10,014 nt of DNA from Elusimicrobiota bacterium (GCA_030673425.1 DAOVJB010000030.1:1-10014); one strand, 5' to 3'; positions 1 to 7,489 are shown, numbered from the stretch's first letter. Numbers and translations are program-made. Notes: a model not told the origin generated them from the letters alone.

Positions 1-99
1 AGCCAACCATAATAAAAGGCCTCCTAATACAATAACAAGGCTCAATCGACCACGTACTTTATTAATAATTTCTATAATTTTATTATACGCTTCAGCCAT
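1..99 (-). CDS. N-terminus of a membrane protein, cut by the window edge
   Basis: Only the first 33 codons are visible, starting at the ATG at 97-99 and running off the left edge. The peptide begins MAEAYNKIIEIINKVRGR, a charged amphipathic stretch, and continues into a hydrophobic run (SLVIVLGGLLLWLA) that looks like the first membrane helix. The start is supported by AAAGGA (minus strand of 107-112), seven bases before the ATG. It lies 44 bases after the VWA/amidotransferase-like gene and is probably in the same operon. In related MoxR/VWA clusters a large multi-helix membrane protein (for example a DUF4175-like protein) can occupy this place, but 33 residues are too few to assign a family. 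Confidence 0.7.
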   Translation of the reverse strand, partial: MAEAYNKIIEIINKVRGRLSLVIVLGGLLLWLA

Positions 100-118
100 T
101 AATTAATCCTTTATCCAG

Positions 119-137
119 TTAGAAAACCTTTTTCTAA
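119..137. repeat. Short inverted repeat between two genes
   Basis: The arms TTAGAAAA (119-126) and TTTTCTAA (130-137) are perfect complements around a 3-base loop. The hairpin sits just after the stop codon of the VWA/amidotransferase-like gene and before the next ribosome binding site. It is all A/T except one G-C pair, so it would be weak, and no T-run follows on the minus strand (the next bases read CTGGATAAAGG). It could be a minor RNA processing or stability element, or chance in AT-rich DNA. It is not a convincing terminator. Confidence 0.4.
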
Positions 138-143
138 TGTGGT

Positions 144-2366
144 TTACAGCATTCCAGACTTTCTTCTGATATACCATTCTGCCGCTAACAAGAAAAGTAT
201 AATAAAGTAGAGATAAACAGAATCCCATAGGGATTTTTGCTTGCTTGTCATCGTTGCCTGGGATAGAGCAGTTTTTGGCAGTATTTGTGTATCTTTCTTT
301 ATATCCTCAATATGAAAATATTTTCCCTTTGTTATATCTGCTATCTGCTTAAGCAGGTCTTCATTTAACCAGAGCCTCGCAAGCTCAACATCAGGTATGG
401 CTACGTCACAGAAACTGCTCTCTTTTGCCAGGAACCTCCCGCTTTTATAGACAGCCGCATTAAATCTATATTTTCCTATTAAATCAGAGGTAAATTCCAC
501 TTCGTATTTACCAGCTTGGGTCTCTATAACTTTATTCGCAAGATCAATCTTTTTCCCCACGGGATTAATTGCTTCTAAATCAACTCTGGCATTGGCTAAA
601 GGCTTATAATATTCATCAAATACTCTTACTATCACTTTAATCTTTTCGCCTTTTATGTACTCTTTTTTATCGGTAGTAACATTAACCAGTTTTACCTCAG
701 GCGCCTTGATCAACCAGCGGATAGCCCTCTTCCAGAAAAGATTATATAAAAAATTTGTTTTCCCTGCTCCCGATAACCCCATACTCCAACGCCAGGTGCT
801 GTTTGACCCAAGAACCATCACTCTCCCTTTACCTTTTCCCCATACCACTAAGACAGGAATATCTTCCCCATTCTCCTTTATCCATGGATGAACACCTAAG
901 GTTATCGCAGTAGGTTTTGCACTTAGTATCTTATTACTTGTATCAAGCTGGGGCATACTGTTCCATAGGTCTCTTGTTTCTTTAAGACTATCCCCAAGAT
1001 TAACAATAGGATGAGAAGTATTTATTATTTTCAATCTGAATTTTCCAGGTATCATCTTTTCCTGCCCAGCCGTTAATCTGACCGGTAATATCTCATCTAT
1101 GGGTGTATTCCTGTACCCGCCCCTTCCGAAAGAGTTATCGCCTCCTAACATGATAAATGCTTTACCTTTATCAACAACGAATTTCTTTATGTTTTCCAGA
1201 TACGAACGCGGGAAAAATTTAGCATAAGAAAAATTTTCAAAAATCAACAGGTCAAACTCGAAAATCTCCTTCATAAAAATCTCATGTGTGGGAAATGGAA
1301 TAAGTGAGAGTTCTCTTTCATTAACTATACTTATATTCTCCGGGTTGCGCAGGATGATAAATGAGACCAGCTCTATGTTGGGATTATTTTTTAACACCTC
1401 CCTTAAGAATTTATATTCCCAGCTGGGTTCACCGCAGATATAAAGGACCCTTATCTTCTCCCTTAAAACCTCTAAATTAAAACTTTTACTATTGTTTTCG
1501 GTAGAAAATTCACCCTTGTAATGGGGAATACTTACAGTATAGGTAAAATTTCCTGTATCCTGAGGTATGAATTCAAAGTTTGTTTTTATTAATTCTTCAG
1601 CAGGTATTTTCACTTTTTTAGTTTTTATAACTTTTGCACCCTGCTTTAAGATAACAGAAACATCCTGATTTCTGTATCCTTTACCTGTCACTGCAACTTC
1701 TACTTTTACTGGAGTATTAGTGAAAACAAAATCACTTACTTTAACTTCATTAATTGTCAGATCTTTAAACTGCTCGCGATTTCCTACTCCTATAGAAACC
1801 ACAGGTATATTCAGTCCCCTGGCAGCACCTAAAGGGTCCCACTGGCCATTATGGATGCCATCAGTAACTACAACAATACCGGATAAATGTTTTCCTTCAA
1901 GCTCCCTGGATACCTGTTTTAATGCTAAACCAATATCCGTAGCCTGCCCCTGAGGTAATTTTATCTGGGAGATATCTTCGATTGAGGAATGCTCTATACT
2001 TGTAGAAAAAATAAATGGATAGATACTATATGTTTTTCTTAAATTACGGATAAATTCTGAATTTTCATTAACTAATTTTTTTACCGAATCTAAACGCAAG
2101 ACAGGGTCTTTGGCACCCATGCTGCCTGAGGTATCAATTAAAACCGCCAGGGCTGGTTTATCAACTAACTTCTGGCGGATGTTTTTTGCCGGCTGAAAGA
2201 TGATAAAAAGTATACATAAAAAAAGAAAAAGCCTAAATAGCAGTGGGATCTTTTTATAACCCTTTGAGTGTTTGAAATAAACCATCATTACTACCGAAGC
2301 ACTCAAAACAAATAAAAGAAGTATCCACCACTGGATAGGCTGAAAATTTATATTACTTAGATTCAT
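144..2366 (-). CDS. Membrane VWA protein with glutamine-amidotransferase-like domain
   Basis: A 740-residue envelope protein of the MoxR-associated VWA group. Visible order: two hydrophobic helices (about 13-31 and 42-58); a von Willebrand factor A domain (about 72-200) with an intact metal site, DTSGS at 78-82, Thr143 and the TDG motif at 168-170; a beta-sandwich-like stretch (about 203-300); a class I glutamine-amidotransferase-like fold (about 304-550), marked by CGEPSWEYKFLREVL at 311-325 and LGGDNSFGRGGY at 407-418; an Ig-like region (about 558-655); and a final helix (about 715-733). No catalytic Cys-His-Glu set is evident, so this fold is probably a binding or structural module. Most of the chain likely lies outside the cytoplasm, anchored at both ends. 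The ATG is four bases after the DUF4159 stop; a modest AGGTAG inside that gene may serve as ribosome binding site. The family call is strong, the exact function unknown. Confidence 0.9.
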   Translation of the reverse strand: MNLSNINFQPIQWWILLLFVLSASVVMMVYFKHSKGYKKIPLLFRLFLFLCILFIIFQPAKNIRQKLVDKPALAVLIDTSGSMGAKDPVLRLDSVKKLVNENSEFIRNLRKTYSIYPFIFSTSIEHSSIEDISQIKLPQGQATDIGLALKQVSRELEGKHLSGIVVVTDGIHNGQWDPLGAARGLNIPVVSIGVGNREQFKDLTINEVKVSDFVFTNTPVKVEVAVTGKGYRNQDVSVILKQGAKVIKTKKVKIPAEELIKTNFEFIPQDTGNFTYTVSIPHYKGEFSTENNSKSFNLEVLREKIRVLYICGEPSWEYKFLREVLKNNPNIELVSFIILRNPENISIVNERELSLIPFPTHEIFMKEIFEFDLLIFENFSYAKFFPRSYLENIKKFVVDKGKAFIMLGGDNSFGRGGYRNTPIDEILPVRLTAGQEKMIPGKFRLKIINTSHPIVNLGDSLKETRDLWNSMPQLDTSNKILSAKPTAITLGVHPWIKENGEDIPVLVVWGKGKGRVMVLGSNSTWRWSMGLSGAGKTNFLYNLFWKRAIRWLIKAPEVKLVNVTTDKKEYIKGEKIKVIVRVFDEYYKPLANARVDLEAINPVGKKIDLANKVIETQAGKYEVEFTSDLIGKYRFNAAVYKSGRFLAKESSFCDVAIPDVELARLWLNEDLLKQIADITKGKYFHIEDIKKDTQILPKTALSQATMTSKQKSLWDSVYLYFIILFLLAAEWYIRRKSGML

Positions 2367-2370
2367 ACTT

Positions 2371-3114
2371 CTATCTACCTAATTTCCTTCGAATAAAAGG
2401 TTCATGGATTGTGTCAGTCTTGTATGTCCCTGTTAAAGAATACATAATAATATTCACCATTAATTTTATCGCATCAAGCCTCTGCACCTCACCCCCGGGA
2501 ATACACTCATAAAGCCAGTTCCCTAATCTATCCCTTGCCCATGCCCCTGCTAAGTCATTCTGAGAATAGATAACAGCTGTCCTCCCATCAACATCAATGC
2601 TTTCTAAATATGGATTGACTATCTTACGACCCCCTACTGCTCTTAGGAGGTAATATGAACGATATATAACATGACTCCTCGGTACTTTTTCAAGCTCTTT
2701 TTCAGGAAAAATCTCTCTTATTTCTTTCCTTATAGCCTTATCAAAACCATAATTTTTCCTGCCTAAACAATCATCTATTAAAAGAATTCCCCCACCTTCA
2801 ATATAAAGCCTCAGGTTTTCTCTCTCTTTATCTGTAAAAGGTTTAAACTCATCTGTCCCTGCAATATATAAGAACCCTGTATTAAAGAGTTCTTTATCCT
2901 TTAATGTAATATCTTTTCTCCTTAGTTCCGGTTTAATACTGGTGGTAGAACTCAAGAAATGAATGATTTCACCAAAACTCGCCGGACGAGGATCCCATCT
3001 CCCGTCATACTTCACCTGAGAAAAGACAAAATTACTCCCCTGCTGAGCACAGATTCTAAAAGGAAATACTAATACAATAATAGCAAATATAACAATACAA
3101 AACAGACGCCTCAT
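2371..3114 (-). CDS. Secreted DUF4159 protein
   Basis: A 247-residue exported protein. Residues 1-23 form a signal peptide (MRRLFCIVIFAIIVLVFPF, then ICAQQ), with likely cleavage near CAQ-Q. The mature part has the DUF4159 pattern: an opening strand FVFSQVKYDGRWDPRP (29-44), then FLYIAGTDEFKPFTDKE (80-96), LRLYIEGGGILLIDD (101-115), and a C-terminal AIKLMVNIIMYSLTG that fits the usual closing helix. The family has a glutamine-amidotransferase-like fold without the catalytic residues and is regularly encoded beside MoxR, DUF58 and BatA-type genes; its biochemical role is not established. TAGGGG (minus strand of 3124-3129) lies nine bases before the ATG and supports the start. It ends four bases before the next gene, so translation of the two is probably coupled. 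Confidence 0.9.
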   Translation of the reverse strand: MRRLFCIVIFAIIVLVFPFRICAQQGSNFVFSQVKYDGRWDPRPASFGEIIHFLSSTTSIKPELRRKDITLKDKELFNTGFLYIAGTDEFKPFTDKERENLRLYIEGGGILLIDDCLGRKNYGFDKAIRKEIREIFPEKELEKVPRSHVIYRSYYLLRAVGGRKIVNPYLESIDVDGRTAVIYSQNDLAGAWARDRLGNWLYECIPGGEVQRLDAIKLMVNIIMYSLTGTYKTDTIHEPFIRRKLGR

Positions 3115-3141
3115 ATATATAAACCCCTACAATATAGAAAT

Positions 3142-3294
3142 CTACCTTTTGGGCATATAAATCACTTTATAAACAGGAGTAAGCTCTGTCAACGGTCTCA
3201 TGGCATCATCAAGGTCAGTCAAAAGTGAAATCATATAAACTCCAAAAGCAATCAACAACACACATGCAATAACAAGAAATATCTTACTTTTCAT
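3142..3294 (-). CDS. Small single-helix membrane protein, 50 residues
   Basis: A 50-residue reading frame fills the gap between the BatA-type gene and the DUF4159 gene. The product starts MKSKIFLVIACVLLIAFGVY, with one hydrophobic helix (about 5-24), and then has a short tail with an acidic patch (DLDDAM, 27-32) and a basic end (PVYKVIYMPKR, 40-50). It is preceded by GGGAGGT seven bases from the ATG, one of the best ribosome binding sites in the window. It ends 27 bases before the DUF4159 start and begins 28 bases after the BatA-type stop, so it is in the operon. The helix is uncleaved by appearance (no AXA site), suggesting a small membrane subunit with a short exposed tail. I do not recognise a family. 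Confidence 0.75.
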   Translation of the reverse strand: MKSKIFLVIACVLLIAFGVYMISLLTDLDDAMRPLTELTPVYKVIYMPKR

Positions 3295-3301
3295 CTGTTT
3301 T

Positions 3302-3308
3302 ACCTCCC
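3302..3308 (-). promoter_or_regulatory. Strong Shine-Dalgarno site for the 50-residue gene
   Basis: The minus strand reads GGGAGGT, with seven bases to the ATG at 3292-3294. This site is the main evidence that the small frame in this gap is translated. The same nonamer-like string GTAAAA(T/C)AG occurs on both sides of it, probably by chance. Confidence 0.7.
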
Positions 3309-3322
3309 TATTTTACTGATTT

Positions 3323-5485
3323 TTAACTTTTCCTTCTTCTATTTGCAACATATCCTTCTAACATCAGGAGACTGACTAAAAACAGCAGTAAACTTTTGCT
3401 TAATTCTTTTCCTTTTAATAGACTTAAGAACTCTTCATCAAGATTGTCTAAATCGTCTACAATAACTACAGGACTTTGTGAGAAAAGTTTTTTTAGTTTC
3501 TTATGGTCTATTTTTGTTAAGTTCGATTCACCACTTGCTATATCTAAATTTACTGATAAATATTCCTTTTGGGTTTTATTTTTATAGTTATAAATTATCT
3601 CGTAAATTCCAGGTATGTCCAATTGCTCAAAATCTATTTTATATATATCTTTATCCTGCACCGGTTTTACAACAACACTTTTTTCTTCAGGATTAATTAT
3701 CTTTACTGAATCAGGTAATTTGGTTGAAGAAAATTCTCTTCTTATCTTACTGCCCACAAAAATTTTCTTTTCTTTTGATATATCAGGTCTTTTTGATACG
3801 TAACGCACCGCTTGTTGAACTAAAGCTACATATACGGGCTTTGCCGGCAGGTTATTCCAGTCCTTATCACAACTGGATGTAAAAAAGAGAATTCTTCCTC
3901 CATTTTTTGTTTGTATCTTCTGTTCTATTAAATACGGGTCCCCGTTTGAGAATTTAAGTAAGACACTGCTTTTTAAATCAGGTTTTAGAGCAACATACTT
4001 ATAAAAATTGGCTTTCTCTAATTTACCGCCTTTAGGACCCACAAAAGGTCTCAGGACAGTATGCACAGATTCAGTATCGGTTACTTTAATAGGCGCTATA
4101 CTATTTTTTTCAGGTTTTATTCCAATCAACTTCCCGGGTATAAATCTGTTTAACTGACTATTATATGCTTTAGAATCTATATTATCACCGCAAAAGAAAA
4201 TTACCCCTCCGCCATTCCCTGAAAATTGATATAGCTTATTTACTACTCTTGTTTTAAGGCTCTTGACGTTACACAGTATTATTACAGAAAAATCTTCTAA
4301 ATCTTCAGTTTCCAGTTCTTTTATAGTAGCAATCCGGCTGCCGATAGAACCTGTATGTGAGATTGGATTAAGCGCCAGTTTAATGTAATATGTTTCGTTG
4401 TTATAAAAGGATACACCCGGAGCACCATCTACTAAAAGCACATTAATCTTCTCTTCTACCGGCACCTTAAAATAGAATTTATCATCAATACTTAACTTAT
4501 CAGGCTTTATATTAACAGTTCCTGAATATATGCCTGTTTTAGTAAAGTTATAGAAAAATTCTTTATTACCTGATGCGTTTTTGTTTATACTTACAAAACT
4601 CTGAGCAACTCTTTTAAGATTTTGCTTTTTATTTACTTCATTAATATAAATTGAAACAGGTAGATTCTTAAGTTTTTTATTACTATGATTTTCTACTGTT
4701 GCACTTATCTTTACAGGTTGATTAATCACTCCTTCATCTATTACTACATTAGAAACCGAAGTATTTAACGGATTCTTTTTAGCTATATCAATAAAGATAA
4801 ACTTTACGTTTTTATCAAATTCTTTTATAAGGTCTTCTGAGACGCCAAGTTCAGTGATATTCCTGTATCCATGGAGTGCTAAATCACCAATTATGACAAT
4901 TTGTTTGTTAGATGCTATGGAATCACTTAAAATAGCATAAGCTTTGGTTAAAGCTTTGTAAATATCGGTACTATGGGAGCTTAAATTACATTTTTCTATC
5001 TCACCAAGCAGAATCTGCTTGTCTATAGTAAGGTAGGAAACAGGGTTTTCTACCTTAGAATTCATAAGAAGAAAAGCAGCTTTATCTTTCTTGTCTAATT
5101 TAGTTACCAGATCCTTTAAGATTTTTTTTGCGGTAGCAAAATAAGAGTCTTCATACTCTCTATATCCCATAGAGTAAGAATTATCCAGGATAAATATTAT
5201 ACTGGTTGCCTCTTGGGCACCTTGCCCAAAAATCGGTAAAGCATAAAAAATAGGCCTTGCAAAGAACAATATGAATATCAATACAATAAGCATCCTAATC
5301 AGCAACAGGAATAGCTCTTTTAACTTATGCCTCCTTACTACCTTAATAGATGCTAACTGAATAAATTTAATTTCACTAAATGGCAATCTTCTCGCTTTCT
5401 TTTTAGTAAGCAAGTGTATAATAACAGGAATACTGACTAAAGGAAGCCCAAATAAAAATAAAGGGTTAATAAAATTTATATTCAT
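3323..5485 (-). CDS. BatA-type membrane VWA protein, long form
   Basis: A 720-residue membrane protein. Residues 5-80 match the BatA N-terminal region: a first helix FINPLFLFGLPLVSIPVIIHLL, the cytoplasmic loop KKKARRLPFSEIKFI and a second helix (about 57-77). A VWA domain follows (about 94-235) with a metal site DNSYS at 101-105, Thr173 and Asp201; the last motif is IGDL rather than the usual TDG. A CARDB-like beta region (about 245-345), an amidotransferase-like fold (about 346-565, with GGGVIFFCGDN at 425-435) and a C-terminal helix (about 695-712) follow. Classical BatA proteins are about 320-340 residues and stop after the VWA part; this longer form is usual in Bat-like clusters of several other phyla. 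The ATG overlaps the DUF58 stop (ATGA at 5482-5485), so translation is likely coupled. It is presumed to act in the envelope with MoxR and DUF58; the substrate is unknown. Confidence 0.9.
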   Translation of the reverse strand: MNINFINPLFLFGLPLVSIPVIIHLLTKKKARRLPFSEIKFIQLASIKVVRRHKLKELFLLLIRMLIVLIFILFFARPIFYALPIFGQGAQEATSIIFILDNSYSMGYREYEDSYFATAKKILKDLVTKLDKKDKAAFLLMNSKVENPVSYLTIDKQILLGEIEKCNLSSHSTDIYKALTKAYAILSDSIASNKQIVIIGDLALHGYRNITELGVSEDLIKEFDKNVKFIFIDIAKKNPLNTSVSNVVIDEGVINQPVKISATVENHSNKKLKNLPVSIYINEVNKKQNLKRVAQSFVSINKNASGNKEFFYNFTKTGIYSGTVNIKPDKLSIDDKFYFKVPVEEKINVLLVDGAPGVSFYNNETYYIKLALNPISHTGSIGSRIATIKELETEDLEDFSVIILCNVKSLKTRVVNKLYQFSGNGGGVIFFCGDNIDSKAYNSQLNRFIPGKLIGIKPEKNSIAPIKVTDTESVHTVLRPFVGPKGGKLEKANFYKYVALKPDLKSSVLLKFSNGDPYLIEQKIQTKNGGRILFFTSSCDKDWNNLPAKPVYVALVQQAVRYVSKRPDISKEKKIFVGSKIRREFSSTKLPDSVKIINPEEKSVVVKPVQDKDIYKIDFEQLDIPGIYEIIYNYKNKTQKEYLSVNLDIASGESNLTKIDHKKLKKLFSQSPVVIVDDLDNLDEEFLSLLKGKELSKSLLLFLVSLLMLEGYVANRRRKS

Positions 5486-6384
5486 CCAAGCATCTCTCTT
5501 TTTGCCAAATAAGCACCAAGAGCCTTATCCAACGGTACAGATGTATCCATAAAACAATAATCAATACCGCTTTCCTGGCAACTTAATTTATATTTTTCTA
5601 TAAAATCAGCTAATATTTTTTTATACTGGCTTCTGATGATATCGGGCTGGGAGATGATTTCCGTCTTTTTCTCCATATCTTCAAATAATACAAGGTCACT
5701 AAAAGGCAGTTCCATTTCCGCAGGGTCCAGGAGGTGAAAAACGATTACCTCATTTTTCCTGTATCGGAAATACTTAAGTGCTTTTATCACCCTGTCTGCA
5801 TCATCAAACAGATCAGATATAAAAATTACAAGGCCTCTTTTTTTTATGTGCTGTCCCAGGTCCTGTAAAATATTGCTTATATCTGTCTCCCCTTGTGGCG
5901 TAATTTGTTCCAATTCCTCTAAAATAACTGAAAGGTGTCCTCTGTTAGCACGTGGGGGGATGTAGGTATTAATCTTTGAGGAAAATGTCCCTAATCCTAC
6001 CGAATCCTGCTGTCTTAACATTAAATATGCAAGACTGCTCGCCAGGTAACAGCCATACTGCAATTTGGATATACCCCGTGTACCATATCCCATGGATGCA
6101 CTTGCATCAAGTATAATGTATCCTTTAAGATTGGTCTCTTCCCGATACTGCCTTATGTAAAAACGGTCACTGCGGGCATAAACCTTCCAGTCCAGATACT
6201 TAAGTTCATCACCTACAGAATACGGTCTGTGTTGTGCAAACTCCAGACTGAATCCTCTGAAAGGACTCTGATGGAGACCTGCAATAAAACCTTCAACAAC
6301 AAACCTGGCTCTTAAAAGCATACTTGACAGCTTTGCTAATACCAAAGGATCTAAATAATTTTGTTTGTTATCTTTTTTTTCCAT
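5482..6384 (-). CDS. DUF58 protein with VWA-like domain
   Basis: A 300-residue soluble protein, no signal peptide or membrane helix. The DUF58 signature is clear at 47-82: a stretch with HRPYSVGDELKYLDWK, YARSDRF and YIRQYREE. A VWA-like fold follows with DASAS at 93-97, Thr167 and SDLFD at 190-194, so the metal site appears intact. The opening YLDPLVLAKLSSMLLRARFVVEGF matches the normal N-terminus of the family, which supports the ATG at 6382-6384 even though no Shine-Dalgarno sequence precedes it. The reading frame stays open back to 6462 but holds no other ATG, GTG or TTG start. DUF58 proteins are nearly always next to moxR and probably act as its cytoplasmic partner or adaptor. The gene overlaps the BatA-type start by four bases and lies 82 bases after moxR. 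Confidence 0.93.
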   Translation of the reverse strand: MEKKDNKQNYLDPLVLAKLSSMLLRARFVVEGFIAGLHQSPFRGFSLEFAQHRPYSVGDELKYLDWKVYARSDRFYIRQYREETNLKGYIILDASASMGYGTRGISKLQYGCYLASSLAYLMLRQQDSVGLGTFSSKINTYIPPRANRGHLSVILEELEQITPQGETDISNILQDLGQHIKKRGLVIFISDLFDDADRVIKALKYFRYRKNEVIVFHLLDPAEMELPFSDLVLFEDMEKKTEIISQPDIIRSQYKKILADFIEKYKLSCQESGIDYCFMDTSVPLDKALGAYLAKREMLG

Positions 6385-6388
6385 ATTT

Positions 6389-6402
6389 ATAATCTTGATT
6401 AT
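6389..6402. repeat. Small palindrome before the DUF58 start
   Basis: ATAATC (6389-6394) and GATTAT (6397-6402) are perfect complements around two bases. The element lies four bases upstream of the DUF58 ATG, where a ribosome binding site would be expected and none is seen. It could be a small operator, a local RNA fold, or chance in AT-rich DNA. Confidence 0.35.
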
Positions 6403-6442
6403 GGGGATAATTACATTGGGGAAGGGAACTCGTCTATCCTTT

Positions 6443-6476
6443 ACCCCGTGAGATAAGATTTTCTATCTAACGGGGT
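6443..6476 (-). promoter_or_regulatory. RNA hairpin over the moxR stop codon
   Basis: Arms at 6443-6455 and 6464-6476 pair in 12 of 13 positions (one mismatch, 6450 with 6469) around an 8-base loop. The stem has a G/C-rich base of CCCCG and CGGGG. In the minus-strand transcript it includes the last two codons of moxR and its TAG. No T-run follows on either strand, so a simple intrinsic terminator is unlikely. It could protect the moxR transcript end after cleavage, tune ribosome release, or partly separate expression of moxR from DUF58. Confidence 0.6.
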
Positions 6477-7489
6477 TTAGGCTCCGGGACAGCTTCTAAC
6501 AAGCGACGGATGAGTTCTTCGGTATTTATACCTTCTGCCTCAGCATTAAAATTCAAAATTATCCTGTGCCTGAGGACAGGATAAGCTAAAGCCTTGATAT
6601 CTTCAATAGAAACATTATACCTGCCTTCTAAAATCGCCCTGGCCTTGCCGCCCAAGACAAGATACTGTGAAGCACGGGGACCTGCTCCCCAGTTAACCCA
6701 TTTTTTTACAAAATCAGGACTCAAGGAGGAATTGGGTCTTGTAGCAGAAACTAAATTAACCGCATACTCCACTACATAATCAGAAGCAGGAACTTTACGG
6801 ACTATTTCCTGAAGATGAGTAATCTCCTCGGCATTTAATACCTTCTGAACTTCAACCTGAAAAACACCGGTAGTCTTCTTTACTATCTCTTTTTCCTCGT
6901 CATATTTAGGATAATGTATACAAATATTAAAGAAAAATCTATCCAGCTGTGCTTCAGGTAATGGATAGGTTCCTTCCTGTTCAATCGGATTCTGTGTTGC
7001 TAAGACAAAAAATGGCAAATCTAAAGAATAAGTGTTTCCACCCGCTGTAACTTGATATTCCTGCATAGCCTGTAGTAATGCCGACTGGGTCTTAGGAGGA
7101 GTGCGGTTGATCTCATCTGCCAGAACTATATTAGCAAAAATAGGTCCCTTAATGAACCGGAATTGCCTCTTGCCTGTAGACATGTCTTCTTCTATTACAT
7201 CGGTACCCGTAATATCAGCAGGCATAAGATCAGGGGTGAATTGAATCCTGTTAAACTCCAAATCCAAAATCTGTGCAATACTGCTAATAAGAAGCGTCTT
7301 GGCTAACCCTGGAACTCCTACAATTAAACAATGGCCTCTGGCAAAAAGAGCGATAAGTATTTCATTAATTACTTCATCCTGCCCGATAATAATTTTCCTG
7401 AGCTGCTCTAATATAGCAGTACGACCCTCTGTTAATTTCTCCACTAATTTTATATCGTTTGCTTCGGGTTTTTTGTTCTCTTCCTGCAT
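6467..7489 (-). CDS. MoxR-family AAA+ ATPase
   Basis: A 340-residue cytoplasmic ATPase of the MoxR group, usual length. Visible motifs: Walker A GVPGLAKT (58-65); Walker B IVLADEINR (121-129) with Asp125 and Glu126; sensor 1 ATQNP (164-168); the arginine-finger region EAQLDRF (179-185); sensor 2 GAGPRAS (268-274) with Arg272; and the C-terminal lid. All catalytic residues are present, so it should hydrolyse ATP, presumably as a ring. Members of this family work with VWA-domain proteins as chaperones or remodelling factors, and here three VWA-type genes follow. AAAGGAG (minus strand of 7501-7507) lies 11 bases before the ATG, a little longer than ideal, and the gene starts 21 bases after the HAMP gene. 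The gene symbol moxR is used generically for many paralogues, so none is given. Confidence 0.96.
   Translation of the reverse strand: MQEENKKPEANDIKLVEKLTEGRTAILEQLRKIIIGQDEVINEILIALFARGHCLIVGVPGLAKTLLISSIAQILDLEFNRIQFTPDLMPADITGTDVIEEDMSTGKRQFRFIKGPIFANIVLADEINRTPPKTQSALLQAMQEYQVTAGGNTYSLDLPFFVLATQNPIEQEGTYPLPEAQLDRFFFNICIHYPKYDEEKEIVKKTTGVFQVEVQKVLNAEEITHLQEIVRKVPASDYVVEYAVNLVSATRPNSSLSPDFVKKWVNWGAGPRASQYLVLGGKARAILEGRYNVSIEDIKALAYPVLRHRIILNFNAEAEGINTEELIRRLLEAVPEPKPR

Noticed and set aside
756-779. A Walker A-like string GLSGAGKT at residues 530-537 of the 740-residue VWA protein
   Set aside because: It matches GxxxxGKT by letters only. It lies at the end of the amidotransferase-like region, after the usual STWRW motif, where related proteins have no nucleotide site, and no Walker B or P-loop fold context is present.
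655-1953. Plus-strand open frames of 77-78 codons opposite the VWA/amidotransferase-like gene
   Set aside because: They lie wholly inside a strongly supported minus-strand gene, have no domain-like features, and are composition shadows. The same applies to the plus-strand frames near 3400-3800, 6600-6780, 7300-7600, 8140-8900 and 9540-9875.
6443-6476. The hairpin at the end of moxR as an intrinsic terminator
   Set aside because: No T-run follows on either strand, and the same operon plainly continues with DUF58, the known partner gene of moxR.
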